DNA of 19,635 nucleotides from Streptomyces novaecaesareae (GCF_000716875.1 NZ_JNWQ01000107.1:1-19635), one strand, 5' to 3'. Shown: positions 9,819-16,561, counted from the stretch's first letter. Notes: a model not told the origin generated them from the letters alone. A program made the numbers and translations.

Positions 9819-9889
9819 CTCCGCCGCTAGGATTCGAACCCAGACAAAGGCCTCCAAAGGGCCCTGTGCTGCCATTACACCACGGCGGA
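9819..9889 (-). tRNA. tRNA-Gln (anticodon UUG)
   Basis: Read on the minus strand, the sequence folds into a full cloverleaf. The 7-bp acceptor stem pairs TCCGCCG (9889-9883) with CGGCGGA (9826-9820), followed by a G discriminator at 9819. The D arm is around GTGTAATGGCAGCAC. The anticodon stem is GGGCC/GGCCT with loop CTTTGGA, and TTG lies at 9857-9855. The T arm is CTGGG-TTCGAAT-CCTAG. Anticodon UUG reads CAA, the rarer Gln codon in a high-GC genome. CCA is not encoded. A TAGGGT at 9908-9903 is a plausible -10, and a weak hairpin (ACGCC/GGCGT, 9793-9811) lies downstream. Confidence 0.95.
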
Positions 9890-10199
9890 CAGTCGTGTCA
9901 GACCCTACCCGAGTCGACCCTGCCGTGGGTATCGCCTTGCGCCGATCCGCGGCCGCCGCTCCCGCTCCGATCAGCGCCCCGATCCGCACTCGGTTCCGCC
10001 GCCGGATCCGCCGCCGGATCCGCCCGCCCCGGCCGATACTCCGCGGGGTCGAGGTTCATCCATCCAGTCGGGTGAATTCACTCAAGCGCCGCGCGGCGGA
10101 GTGTTCCCCTGGACACGGAGCGCAACCTACGATGCCGTAGGTTACGCCGACGTAGGCTCCGCTTCTCTCCCGTGACCGGGACGCCGCAAAGGGACGCCC
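9890..10199. other. Non-coding divergent region between tRNA-Gln and the desaturase gene
   Basis: About 310 bp without a convincing gene. It should hold the tRNA-Gln promoter on the minus strand and the desaturase promoter on the plus strand. It contains a GC-rich direct repeat of two 12-bp units CCGCCGCCGGAT (9996-10007 and 10008-10019) and the tandem palindromes at 10124-10156. AAAGGGA before the ATG at 10200 serves as the ribosome binding site. Reading frames across it look like composition-driven shadows. Confidence 0.6.
10124..10156. promoter_or_regulatory. Two tandem palindromes, likely TetR operators
   Basis: The first is a perfect 20-bp inverted repeat, AACCTACGATGCCGTAGGTT (10124-10143), with 8-bp arms around ATGC. 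The second, TACGCCGACGTA (10143-10154), has the same TACG-N4-CGTA core, and the CGTAGG half-site recurs exactly 15 bp after the first. Both lie 44-76 bp upstream of the desaturase start, where a promoter is expected. The linked TetR gene is the natural candidate to bind here and control both itself and the desaturase. Confidence 0.7.
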
Positions 10200-11195
10200 A
10201 TGACCATGCACGCAGGTGAGGCGCGCGCGGGGACTGCCGCGTCCCCCACTCCGTCTTCCGACCCCGACCCCCACACCGCCGCCACGCAGCTGTCCGCCAC
10301 CCGTGGCGGGGAGAAGCAGGGCCCGGCCGAGCGGATCGCGCTCGGGCTGTTCATCCTCGTGCCCTTCACCGCGCTGCTGGCCGCCGTACCGGTGGCCTGG
10401 GGCTGGGGGCTCGGGTGGACGGACCTCGCGATCGCCGTCGCCATGTACTTCCTCACCTGCCACGGTGTCACCGTCGGCTACCACCGCTACTTCACCCACG
10501 GCGCCTTCAAGGCCAACCGCCCGGTGCGCCTCGCGCTGGCGATCGCCGGGAGCCTCGCGGTCGAGGGCCCGCTGGTGCGGTGGGTGGCCGACCACCGCAA
10601 GCACCACCGGTTCAGTGACAAGGAGGGCGACCCGCACTCGCCCTGGCGCTACGGGGAGAGCGTCCCGGCGCTGCTGAAGGGCCTGTTCTGGGCGCACCTG
10701 GGCTGGCTGTTCGACGAGGAGCAGACCCCGCAGCTCACCTACGCCCCGGACCTCGTCCGCGACCCGGCCATAAGGCGGATCTCCCGGCTGTTCTGGCTCT
10801 GGACCACGATCTCGCTGCTGCTGCCCCCGCTGATCGGCGGCCTGGTGACGCTCTCCTGGGCGGGCGCGCTGTCCGCCTTCTTCTGGGGTTCGCTGGTCCG
10901 GGTGGCCCTGCTGCACCACGTCACCTGGTCGATCAACTCGATCTGCCACGCCGTCGGCCGACGCCCGTTCCGCTCCCGCGACCGCTCCGGCAACGTCTGG
11001 TGGCTCGCGGTGCTCTCCTGCGGGGAGTCCTGGCACAACCTGCACCACGCCGACCCGACCGCCGCCCGGCACGGGGTGCTGCGCGGACAGGTCGACTCCT
11101 CGGCCCGGCTGATCCGCTGGTTCGAGCTGGCCGGCTGGGTCCGGGACGTCCGCTGGCCGGACGCGCAGCGGATCGCCGCCCGCCGCGCCGCATGA
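10200..11195 (+). CDS. Membrane fatty-acid (acyl-CoA Delta9-type) desaturase
   Basis: A 331-residue integral membrane di-iron desaturase. The three histidine boxes of the family are intact: HRYFTH (His95-His100), HRKHH (132-136) and HNLHH (279-283). Hydrophobic segments around residues 46-70, 74-92, 111-125 and 195-230 fit the usual four-helix membrane arrangement. It also has GEGDPH-like KEGDPHSPW after the second box and GESWHNLHH, as in stearoyl-CoA/acyl-CoA Delta9 desaturases. The first 40 residues are a low-complexity, probably cytoplasmic extension. The expected role is to place a double bond in acyl chains and so adjust membrane fluidity; electron donors are not encoded nearby. The ATG follows AAAGGGA. 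It overlaps the TetR start by ATGA, so the two are probably co-transcribed. Confidence 0.93.
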   Translation: MTMHAGEARAGTAASPTPSSDPDPHTAATQLSATRGGEKQGPAERIALGLFILVPFTALLAAVPVAWGWGLGWTDLAIAVAMYFLTCHGVTVGYHRYFTHGAFKANRPVRLALAIAGSLAVEGPLVRWVADHRKHHRFSDKEGDPHSPWRYGESVPALLKGLFWAHLGWLFDEEQTPQLTYAPDLVRDPAIRRISRLFWLWTTISLLLPPLIGGLVTLSWAGALSAFFWGSLVRVALLHHVTWSINSICHAVGRRPFRSRDRSGNVWWLAVLSCGESWHNLHHADPTAARHGVLRGQVDSSARLIRWFELAGWVRDVRWPDAQRIAARRAA

Positions 11196-11998
11196 GGCGG
11201 CGCTTCCAGCATGATGTAGGGGTGAACGGGAGCAGCGCAGACAGCACAGGCGGTCACCACAGCACGCGGACGGACGCGGCGCCCGCTACGGCGCCGGCCC
11301 GTCCGCGGGCCGCTGCACCGGCGGGCGCGGCCGCCGAGGCGGGTGCGGACCGGAGCGCCGCCCCCGCCCCGCGCCGCCGCGGCGGCCGGGTCCGGATGAC
11401 CGGCAAGCAGCGGCGCGAGCAGCTGCTGGAGATCGGCCGGACGGTCTTCGCGGAGCGCGGCTACGACGGCACCTCGGTGGAGGAGATCGCCGAGCGCGCC
11501 GGGGTCTCGAAGCCCGTCGTCTACGAGCACTTCGGCGGCAAGGAGGGGCTGTACGCGGTGGTGGTGGACCGCGAGATGCAGCTGCTGCTGGACATGGTGA
11601 CCGGGGCGCTGACCGGCGGGCACTCGCGCGAGCTGCTGGAGCAGGCCGCCTTCGCGCTGATGGACTACATCGACACCTCGACGGACGGCTTCCGGATCCT
11701 GGTCCGGGACTCGCCGGTGGCCCAGTCGACCGGCACCTTCGCCTCGCTGATCAGCGACATCGCGACGCAGGTGGAGGACATCCTGGGCCTGGAGTTCAAG
11801 TCCCGGGGCTTCGACGCCCGGCTGGCCCCGATGTACTCGCAGATGCTGGTCGGCATGGTCGCGCTGACCGGGCAGTGGTGGCTGGAGGTGCGCAAGCCGG
11901 ACAAGGCGACGGTGGCGGCGCACCTGGTGAACCTCGCCTGGCACGGGCTGGAGGGCCTGGAGCGGCACCCCAGGCTGGTCGGCGACCGCAAGGGCTGA
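11192..11998 (+). CDS. TetR-family regulator linked to the desaturase
   Basis: A one-component repressor-like protein with an N-terminal helix-turn-helix (VEEIAERAGVSKPVVYEHFGGKEGLY, about residues 96-121 from this start) and a helical ligand-binding C-terminal domain. The start is uncertain. ATG at 11192 overlaps the desaturase stop (ATGA). GTG at 11222 is 6 nt after CATGAT and could be leaderless. ATG at 11396 would begin right before the DNA-binding domain (MTGKQRREQ). The first about 65 residues are Ala/Pro/Arg-rich and probably disordered. By analogy with TetR regulators next to desaturases (DesT-like systems), it may sense acyl-CoA and act on the tandem palindromes at 10124-10156; that is inference. 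The family call is sure. Confidence 0.9.
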   Translation: MRRRFQHDVGVNGSSADSTGGHHSTRTDAAPATAPARPRAAAPAGAAAEAGADRSAAPAPRRRGGRVRMTGKQRREQLLEIGRTVFAERGYDGTSVEEIAERAGVSKPVVYEHFGGKEGLYAVVVDREMQLLLDMVTGALTGGHSRELLEQAAFALMDYIDTSTDGFRILVRDSPVAQSTGTFASLISDIATQVEDILGLEFKSRGFDARLAPMYSQMLVGMVALTGQWWLEVRKPDKATVAAHLVNLAWHGLEGLERHPRLVGDRKG

Positions 11999-12035
11999 CC
12001 GGCGCCCGCGCGGCCGACCGGCGCCCGCGAGGCCG
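11997..12035. repeat. 19-bp tandem duplication at the TetR stop codon
   Basis: Two head-to-tail copies of GACCGGCGCCCGCGMGGCC (from 11997 and 12016) differ at one position. The first begins within the TGA stop (11996-11998). It fills most of the 61-nt gap to the convergent tam gene, which is GC-palindromic and may also act as a terminator. Confidence 0.85.
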
Positions 12036-12059
12036 GCGGCCGGCGCAAGCTCCGACCGG

Positions 12060-12851
12060 CTAGCGCCTGACCCCCACCGCGAAGATCCGCCGGAACGGGA
12101 AGACCGTCCCGTACGGCCCGGCCGGGTAGGCCTCGCGCAGCAGCCGCCCGTACTCGGCGAGGAAGGCGGCCCGCTCGGCCGGGTCGGCGAGCAGGCCCAG
12201 GACGGGGCGCAGCGCGGTGCCCTTGACCCACTCCAGGACCGGGTCCGGCCCCGGCAGCAGGGTGCGGTAGGTGGTCTCCCAGACGTCCGGGAGGCAGTCG
12301 GCGGCGGCCAGGGCGTCGAGGTAGCGCTCGGGCGAGTGGACGCCGGCGCGGACGGAATCCTCGCCGAGCAGGCCGCGCCAGCGGGGGCTGCGGCGCAGCT
12401 CGGCCAGCAGGGTGTGGCTGGGGGCGTCGAAGTTGCCGGGGACCTGGAAGGCGACGGCTCCGCCGGGGCGCAGGGCGGCGGCCCAGCGCGGGACGAGGTC
12501 GAGGTGGCCGTCGATCCACTGCAGGGTGGCGTTGGAGACGATCAGGTCGGGCCGGTCCGGGGCGGGGTCGTAGTCGCGGGCGTCGGCGAGCAGGTAGTCG
12601 GCGCTCGGTTCGCCCTCGGCGCGGGCCGTGGCGAGCATCGGGGCGGAGTTGTCGACGCCGGTGATGCGGGCGTCCGGCCAGCGTTCGCGCAGGACGGCGG
12701 TGGAGTTGCCGGGGCCGCAGCCGATGTCGAGGATCCGCTCCCCGCCCCGGTGCGGGAGGTCGGGCACGCGGGCGAGCAGGTCGCGCAGCGGGCGGGTGCG
12801 TTCGTCGGCGAAGCGCAGGTACTGCGCCGGGTCCCAGACGGTGGTGGTCAT
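12060..12851 (-). CDS. tam: Trans-aconitate 2-methyltransferase
   Basis: A 263-residue class I SAM-dependent methyltransferase. It begins with the family-typical WDPAQYLRFADERTRP, followed by SAM motif I LDIGCGPGNST (41-51), the acidic residue Asp67 (GVDNS) that binds the SAM ribose, and SNATLQWIDGH (106-116). Tam methylates trans-aconitate, a spontaneous isomer of cis-aconitate that inhibits aconitase, so it protects the TCA cycle. The ATG has an excellent GAGGTG about 4 nt upstream. It is divergent from a MarR regulator, matching the tam/tamR arrangement described in Streptomyces coelicolor, with operator-like repeats between. The C-terminus FPFRRIFAVGVRR is typical of the family. Confidence 0.95.
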   Translation of the reverse strand: MTTTVWDPAQYLRFADERTRPLRDLLARVPDLPHRGGERILDIGCGPGNSTAVLRERWPDARITGVDNSAPMLATARAEGEPSADYLLADARDYDPAPDRPDLIVSNATLQWIDGHLDLVPRWAAALRPGGAVAFQVPGNFDAPSHTLLAELRRSPRWRGLLGEDSVRAGVHSPERYLDALAAADCLPDVWETTYRTLLPGPDPVLEWVKGTALRPVLGLLADPAERAAFLAEYGRLLREAYPAGPYGTVFPFRRIFAVGVRR

Positions 12852-12866
12852 GGTTCACCTCGCAGG

Positions 12867-12926
12867 TATCTCGACATCAAGATATCTCGGTGTAGCGTCG
12901 CTCGCACATTTCTCGATGTCAAGAGA
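12867..12926. promoter_or_regulatory. Paired TamR-type operators between tam and tamR
   Basis: Two same-orientation 18-bp copies, TATCTCGACATCAAGATA (12867-12884) and TTTCTCGATGTCAAGAGA (12909-12926), agree at 14 of 18 positions and are each imperfectly palindromic. They start 42 bp apart, about four helical turns. A weaker inverted copy (sharing ACATCGA) lies at 12924-12941 within the tamR promoter. A perfect TTGACA on the minus strand (12922-12917) lies inside the second copy and may be the tam -35, though no -10 at normal spacing was found. Confidence 0.75.
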
Positions 12927-12927
12927 C

Positions 12928-12955
12928 TTCACATCGACACATCCACCGATACACT
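12928..12955 (+). promoter_or_regulatory. tamR promoter, leaderless type
   Basis: TTCACA (12928-12933; 5/6 to TTGACA), a 16-nt spacer and TACACT (12950-12955; TANNNT) are followed by 7 nt and the ATG at 12963. There is no Shine-Dalgarno sequence. The spacing puts transcription start on the ATG. Confidence 0.65.
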
Positions 12956-12962
12956 GATCGTC

Positions 12963-13460
12963 ATGGAGGACGAGGTCGACAGGCTGGTCGCAGCATGGCG
13001 CCGGGAGCGCCCCGACCTCGACGTGGAGCCGCTGGAGGTGCTCAGCCGGGTCAGCCGGCTCGCCCGGCACCTGGACCGCGCCCGCCGCACCGCCTTCGCC
13101 GAGCACGGCCTGGAGCCCTGGGAGTTCGACGTCCTGACCGCCCTGCGGCGGGCCGGCACCCCCTACCAGCTCTCCCCCGGCCAACTGCTCACCCAGACCC
13201 TGGTCACCTCCGGCACCATGACCAACCGGATCGACCGGCTCACCGGCAAGGGCCTGGTCAAGCGCCTGCCCGACCCGGACGACCGGCGCGGCGTGCTGGT
13301 CCGGCTCACCGACGACGGCCGCGACCGCGCCGACCAGGCGCTCGCCGGGCTGCTCGCGCACGAGCGCGAACTGCTCGCCCAGCTCACCTCCGGCCAGCAG
13401 ACCGAACTCGCCGCGCTGCTGCGGCAGCTGGTCGCCCCGTTCGACAACATCCCGGGCTGA
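12963..13460 (+). CDS. tamR: MarR-family regulator, TamR-like
   Basis: A 165-residue winged-helix MarR protein. After an N-terminal helix (DEVDRLVAAWRRERPDLD), the DNA-binding core is PYQLSPGQLLTQTLVTSGTMTNRIDRLTGKGLVKRLPDPDDRRGVLVRLT (68-116), with the recognition helix near SGTMTNRIDRL and the Asp/Arg-rich wing. The extra N-terminal helix with Trp12 and an Asp in EFDVL (Asp56) resemble the UrtR/HucR subfamily, to which TamR belongs. TamR in S. coelicolor binds trans-aconitate, cis-aconitate and citrate and releases the tam promoter; the same role is inferred here from the divergent tam gene and the shared operators. The start is fixed by the leaderless promoter. Its TGA lies in the first unit of an 18-bp tandem repeat. 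Confidence 0.9.
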   Translation: MEDEVDRLVAAWRRERPDLDVEPLEVLSRVSRLARHLDRARRTAFAEHGLEPWEFDVLTALRRAGTPYQLSPGQLLTQTLVTSGTMTNRIDRLTGKGLVKRLPDPDDRRGVLVRLTDDGRDRADQALAGLLAHERELLAQLTSGQQTELAALLRQLVAPFDNIPG

Positions 13461-13510
13461 TCCGACGCCCCCGGCCGAGCCGACACCCTGGGCCGAGCCG
13501 ACATCCCGGA
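13457..13510. repeat. 18-bp tandem repeat starting at the tamR stop codon
   Basis: Three units lie head to tail at 13457-13474, 13475-13492 and 13493-13510, built around CCGACRYCC. Units 2 and 3 match at 15 of 18 positions and units 1 and 2 at 13 of 18. The first unit contains the tamR TGA (13458-13460). A fourth partial unit (CCGAG) leads into the hairpin that follows. Confidence 0.8.
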
Positions 13511-13532
13511 CCGAGTCTCGGCCGGCCGGTCC
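13508..13532. terminator. Hairpin between tamR and the LuxR gene
   Basis: GGACCG (13508-13513) pairs with CGGTCC (13527-13532), enclosing a GC-rich segment. It sits directly next to the convergent LuxR-gene stop at 13533-13535. Confidence 0.45.
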
Positions 13533-14477
13533 TCACGGCCGCTCGACGGTGGCCGCCACCGACGGCGGCGGCGCAGCCGGCTCGGCGGGGCTGACCCCGG
13601 CCCGGCGGGCGACCGCGACGGCGGCCAGCGTGGAGTGCACCCCCAACTTGCCGAGCACGTTCTGCATGTGCGTCCGGACGGTGTGCGGGGACAGGTAGAG
13701 CCGCTCCGCGACGGCCTGCCGGCCCAGGCCCGCGACCATGCAGCGCAGGATCTGCTTCTCCCGCGGGGTGAGGGTGTCCACCAGCCGCTCGCTCTCGGTG
13801 CGGTCCCGCCGGGCGGTGGTGAGCTCGCGGATCACCCCGGTGAGCAGCGCGGGCGGCAGGTGCGTCTCGTCGCGCAGCACCCCGCGGACCACCGCGAGCA
13901 GCCGGGCCAGCGAACTCTCCTTCGCCACCCAGCCGGTGGCGCCGGCGTGCAGGGCGCGGGCGGCACGGTGCGGGTCGTCGACGGTGGCCAGGACGACGGC
14001 GCGCAGCCCGGGGTGGGCGCGGCGGAGCCGGGCCAGCAGGGTGATGCCGTCGGGCGACGGCGCCGGTCTGAGCTGGTCGGCCCGGAGCTGGTCCGCCCTG
14101 AGCTGTTCGACCGGCGGGCGGGTGCCGGGCACCGCGGCCGACACCGGGGGCGGCGCCCCGAGCGGTACGGCCGAGCGGCGCGGCTGCGGTACGGGCGGGG
14201 CCGGCCGGCGCCGGACCTCCTCGGCGGCGTCCGTACCGGGCCGTCTGCGGACGGCCGGCGGGCCGAGCGCGCCGGGGGCCTCGGCCCCGAGGTCGGCGTC
14301 GATCAGCGCCACGTCGTAGGCCCGGCCCTCGACGGCGGCACGCTCCAGCACCCGCTCGGCGGCGGCCGCGCTGCCCGCCGCGCCCACCTCCACGTCCGGC
14401 TCGGCGGCCAGCGCCGCGGCCAGTGCCTCGGCGAAGATCCGGTGACCGTCGACCACCAGGACGCGAATCCGCCCCAT
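13533..14477 (-). CDS. LuxR-type response regulator with an expanded receiver domain
   Basis: A 314-residue NarL/FixJ-type regulator. The receiver starts normally (RIRVLVVDGHRIFAEALAAAL). The likely phosphoacceptor is Asp60 in VALIDADL, and Thr165 (VVLATVDD) and Lys186 (GWVAKESS) fit the conserved Thr/Ser and Lys. Two oddities stand out: the usual N-terminal acidic pair is reduced (Asp10-Gly11), and about 80 Pro/Arg/Ala-rich residues (about 63-142) split the domain just after the phosphoacceptor strand. The C-terminal GerE helix-turn-helix LTPREKQILRCMVAGL...SPHTVRTHMQNVLGKLG (236-279) is intact. The ATG has GGGAGG about 4 nt upstream. No kinase is adjacent. It is paralogous in layout to the second LuxR gene beyond galE. 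Its targets are unknown. Confidence 0.9.
   Translation of the reverse strand: MGRIRVLVVDGHRIFAEALAAALAAEPDVEVGAAGSAAAAERVLERAAVEGRAYDVALIDADLGAEAPGALGPPAVRRRPGTDAAEEVRRRPAPPVPQPRRSAVPLGAPPPVSAAVPGTRPPVEQLRADQLRADQLRPAPSPDGITLLARLRRAHPGLRAVVLATVDDPHRAARALHAGATGWVAKESSLARLLAVVRGVLRDETHLPPALLTGVIRELTTARRDRTESERLVDTLTPREKQILRCMVAGLGRQAVAERLYLSPHTVRTHMQNVLGKLGVHSTLAAVAVARRAGVSPAEPAAPPPSVAATVERP
14070..14114. repeat. 15-bp in-frame repeat inside the receiver insertion
   Basis: Three adjacent units beginning GAGCTGGTC/GAGCTGTTC (14070-14084, 14085-14099, 14100-14114) encode a repeating QLRAD-like pattern (residues about 125-137). This suggests the inserted linker grew by in-frame tandem duplication. 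Confidence 0.8.
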
Positions 14478-14792
14478 CGTCCCTCCCCCTGCTCAGACCG
14501 CCCGAGCCCGGGAGCGGGGAAAGCGGCCCGGCATCCGCGTTCCGGACCCGCCGCTCCGCCCGCCCACCGGTGGTCGGTAAGACCGAAGAGCGCCGGCCCC
14601 CACCGGTACCGCACTCAGCGTACGGGTCGGGAATCGCCCTCGTGGCGATTTGGTGAAGTTTCGTCAGAAGGTGCGTGGGTGACAGGACTTGCGTCACCGG
14701 GCGGCGCCGGGCGGCGTCCGGTCGCCGCGGGAACCGGCTCCGGTACGGCCCGGATGCGGCGCCCGCGGCGGCCATCGGCCGAGCCCGTCGGC
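14478..14792. other. Non-coding region between LuxR gene and galE, with a promoter and palindromes
   Basis: This 315-bp gap has no convincing gene. On the minus strand TACGCT (14622-14617) is a possible -10 for the LuxR gene. The inverted repeat AATCGCC-N5-GGCGATT (14632-14650) covers the matching spacer/-35 area and could be an operator. A second inverted repeat, GGTGAC-N9-GTCACC, lies at 14678-14698. The galE-proximal part (about 14700-14792) is GC-rich, and I could not identify a clear terminator. Confidence 0.5.
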
Positions 14793-15755
14793 CTACCGGC
14801 CGTTCTTCTCCAGGGTGAACTTCCAGGCGTCGGCGACGATGTCGTCCAGGCTCGGACGGCGCGGGGTCCAGCCCAGCGCCTCGTGGGCGCGGGCGGCCGA
14901 GGCCACCAGCACCGCCGGGTCGCCGGCCCGGCGGCCCGCGACCTGCACCGGGATCTCCCGGCCGGTGACGCGCTTGACCGACTCGATCACCTCGCGCACC
15001 GAGAAGCCGCTGCCGTTGCCCAGGTTGCAGATCAGGTGCTCGCCCGGCTTGGCGGCGTCCAGGGCCAGCAGGTGGGCCTCGGCCAGGTCCGCGACGTGGA
15101 TGTAGTCGCGGATGCAGGTGCCGTCCGGGGTCGGGTAGTCGTCGCCGTACACCGCGATGTGCGGGCGCTGACCGAGCGCGGCCTGGAAGACCAGCGGGAT
15201 CAGGTGCGACTCGGGGTCGTGCCGCTCCCCGTACGCACCGTACGCGCCGGCCACGTTGAAGTAGCGCAGCGAGACGGCGGCCAGGCCGTGGGCGACGGCC
15301 TCGCTGGTGATCAGGTGGTCCACGGCGAGCTTGGTGGCGCCGTAGGTGTTGGTCGGCGCGGTGCGGGCGGTCTCGGCGATCGGCACGGCCTCCGGCTCGC
15401 CGTAGGTGGCGGCGGTGGAGGAGAACACGAGCTTGCGCACGCCCGCCGCGCGCATCGCGCTGACCAGCTCCAGCGAGCCGGCCACGTTGTTGCGCCAGTA
15501 CTTCTCCGGGTCCGTGACCGACTCGCCGACCTGCGAGGACGCGGCGAAGTGCAGCACGCCGTCGAAGGAGCCGTCCAGCACGCTGCCGGTCTCCTGGATC
15601 CGGCCCTCGACGAACTCGGCGCCGGCCGGCACTCCCTCGCGGAAGCCGGTCGAGAGGTCGTCCAGGACCGTCACCTGGTGCCCCGCCTCCAGCAGGTGCG
15701 CGGCCACCACGCTGCCGACGTAGCCGGCGCCACCCGTGACCAGGTACTTACTCAT
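14793..15755 (-). CDS. galE: UDP-glucose 4-epimerase
   Basis: A 320-residue extended short-chain dehydrogenase that interconverts UDP-glucose and UDP-galactose with bound NAD. Features: the NAD-binding TGGAGYVGS (about 7-15), [11 protein letters not shown], the catalytic SSTAATYGE with Ser/Thr, the YGATK Tyr-Lys pair, and the substrate-side [10 protein letters not shown]. The length is slightly short for GalE (about 330) but within the range of actinobacterial forms. The ATG at 15755 has a perfect GGAGGT 6 nt upstream; the open frame to 15860 is not needed. In S. coelicolor galE is known from a galT-galE-galK operon, but here it stands alone between two LuxR genes, with no galT or galK in the window. 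It may serve cell-wall or exopolysaccharide sugar supply as well as galactose use. Confidence 0.95.
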   Translation of the reverse strand: MSKYLVTGGAGYVGSVVAAHLLEAGHQVTVLDDLSTGFREGVPAGAEFVEGRIQETGSVLDGSFDGVLHFAASSQVGESVTDPEKYWRNNVAGSLELVSAMRAAGVRKLVFSSTAATYGEPEAVPIAETARTAPTNTYGATKLAVDHLITSEAVAHGLAAVSLRYFNVAGAYGAYGERHDPESHLIPLVFQAALGQRPHIAVYGDDYPTPDGTCIRDYIHVADLAEAHLLALDAAKPGEHLICNLGNGSGFSVREVIESVKRVTGREIPVQVAGRRAGDPAVLVASAARAHEALGWTPRRPSLDDIVADAWKFTLEKNGR

Positions 15756-15892
15756 GTTGAGACCTCCAGCGGGCGATGGTCGCGCGGACGGCGGGGCCAT
15801 CGACGGAATGCGTACGACTCGGGCCATTCTCCCAATCCCACCGAGTGCTCCGGACCACACGGGCGGTCGCTCGCAGGCTTTTCACCAAGTCC

Positions 15893-16561
15893 TCAGCCGC
15901 CGGACATCCGCTCCAGCAGGCCGGTGCGCGCCGCCACCGCGGCCGCCTCCAAGCGGGTCCGCGCGCCCAGTTTCATCAGCACCCGCTGAACGTGCGTCCG
16001 GGCCGTGCTGGCCGCGATCCGCATCCCGGCGGCGATCGCCGCGGTGTCCTCGCCGTCCGCGATCCGGCCGAGCACCTGCACCTCACGGCGGGTCAGCAGC
16101 CGCAGCAGCCGGACCGCCTCGTCGTCCGGTTCGGCCGCCGGGCGCAGCAGTTGGTCGAAGGCCCCGGCCAGGATGTCCACCGCGACGGCGGCCTCGCCCG
16201 CCCTGGCCCGGCCGATGGCCCGCTCGACCACCTCGATCCGCTCGTCGCTGGGCACGTAGCCCGCCGCTCCGGCCGCGAACGCCGCTGCCACACCGCGCAG
16301 TTCGCCCACCGGCCCGAGCACGATCACGGCCACCTCGGGTCGCTCCCGGCGGATCCGGCGCAGCCCGTCGAAGGCGCCCGCCTCGGCCGGCGCGGCCACG
16401 CCCAGCAGGCACACCTCGGGCCGCCGCCCGACCACCAGATCGGCGGCGACGGCGGCCGGGCAGCCGACCGCGAGCACCCGGTGGCCGCGCAGTTGGAGCG
16501 CGGTGGCCAGCGCCTCGGCCAGCAGCCGGTGGTCGTCCACCACCACGAGTCGAACGCCCAT
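15893..16561 (-). CDS. LuxR-type orphan regulator with a degenerate (pseudo-)receiver
   Basis: A 222-residue protein with the two-domain shape of a NarL-type response regulator. The N-terminal acidic pair is kept (VVVDDHRLLAEAL, Asp9-Asp10), but the phosphoacceptor position is Gly54 (CLLGVAAP instead of LLD), the Thr/Ser position is Gly83 (VIVLGPV), and the Lys position is Ser105 (GYVPSDE). It therefore should not be activated by ordinary Asp phosphorylation. The GerE helix-turn-helix is intact (LLTRREVQVLGRIADG...ASTARTHVQRVLMKLGARTRLEAA, about 155-206). The ATG at 16561 has GGGAGG 5 nt upstream; the longer frame to 16603 is less likely. It lies between galE and tRNA-Thr. Atypical regulators of this kind (for example JadR1) can respond to small ligands; that is only a possibility here. 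Confidence 0.9.
   Translation of the reverse strand: MGVRLVVVDDHRLLAEALATALQLRGHRVLAVGCPAAVAADLVVGRRPEVCLLGVAAPAEAGAFDGLRRIRRERPEVAVIVLGPVGELRGVAAAFAAGAAGYVPSDERIEVVERAIGRARAGEAAVAVDILAGAFDQLLRPAAEPDDEAVRLLRLLTRREVQVLGRIADGEDTAAIAAGMRIAASTARTHVQRVLMKLGARTRLEAAAVAARTGLLERMSGG

Noticed and set aside
9596..10075. Frame across the glmU start, tRNA-Gln and the upstream gap
   Set aside because: It runs through a tRNA and the GC-rich direct repeat and has no domain or ribosome binding site.
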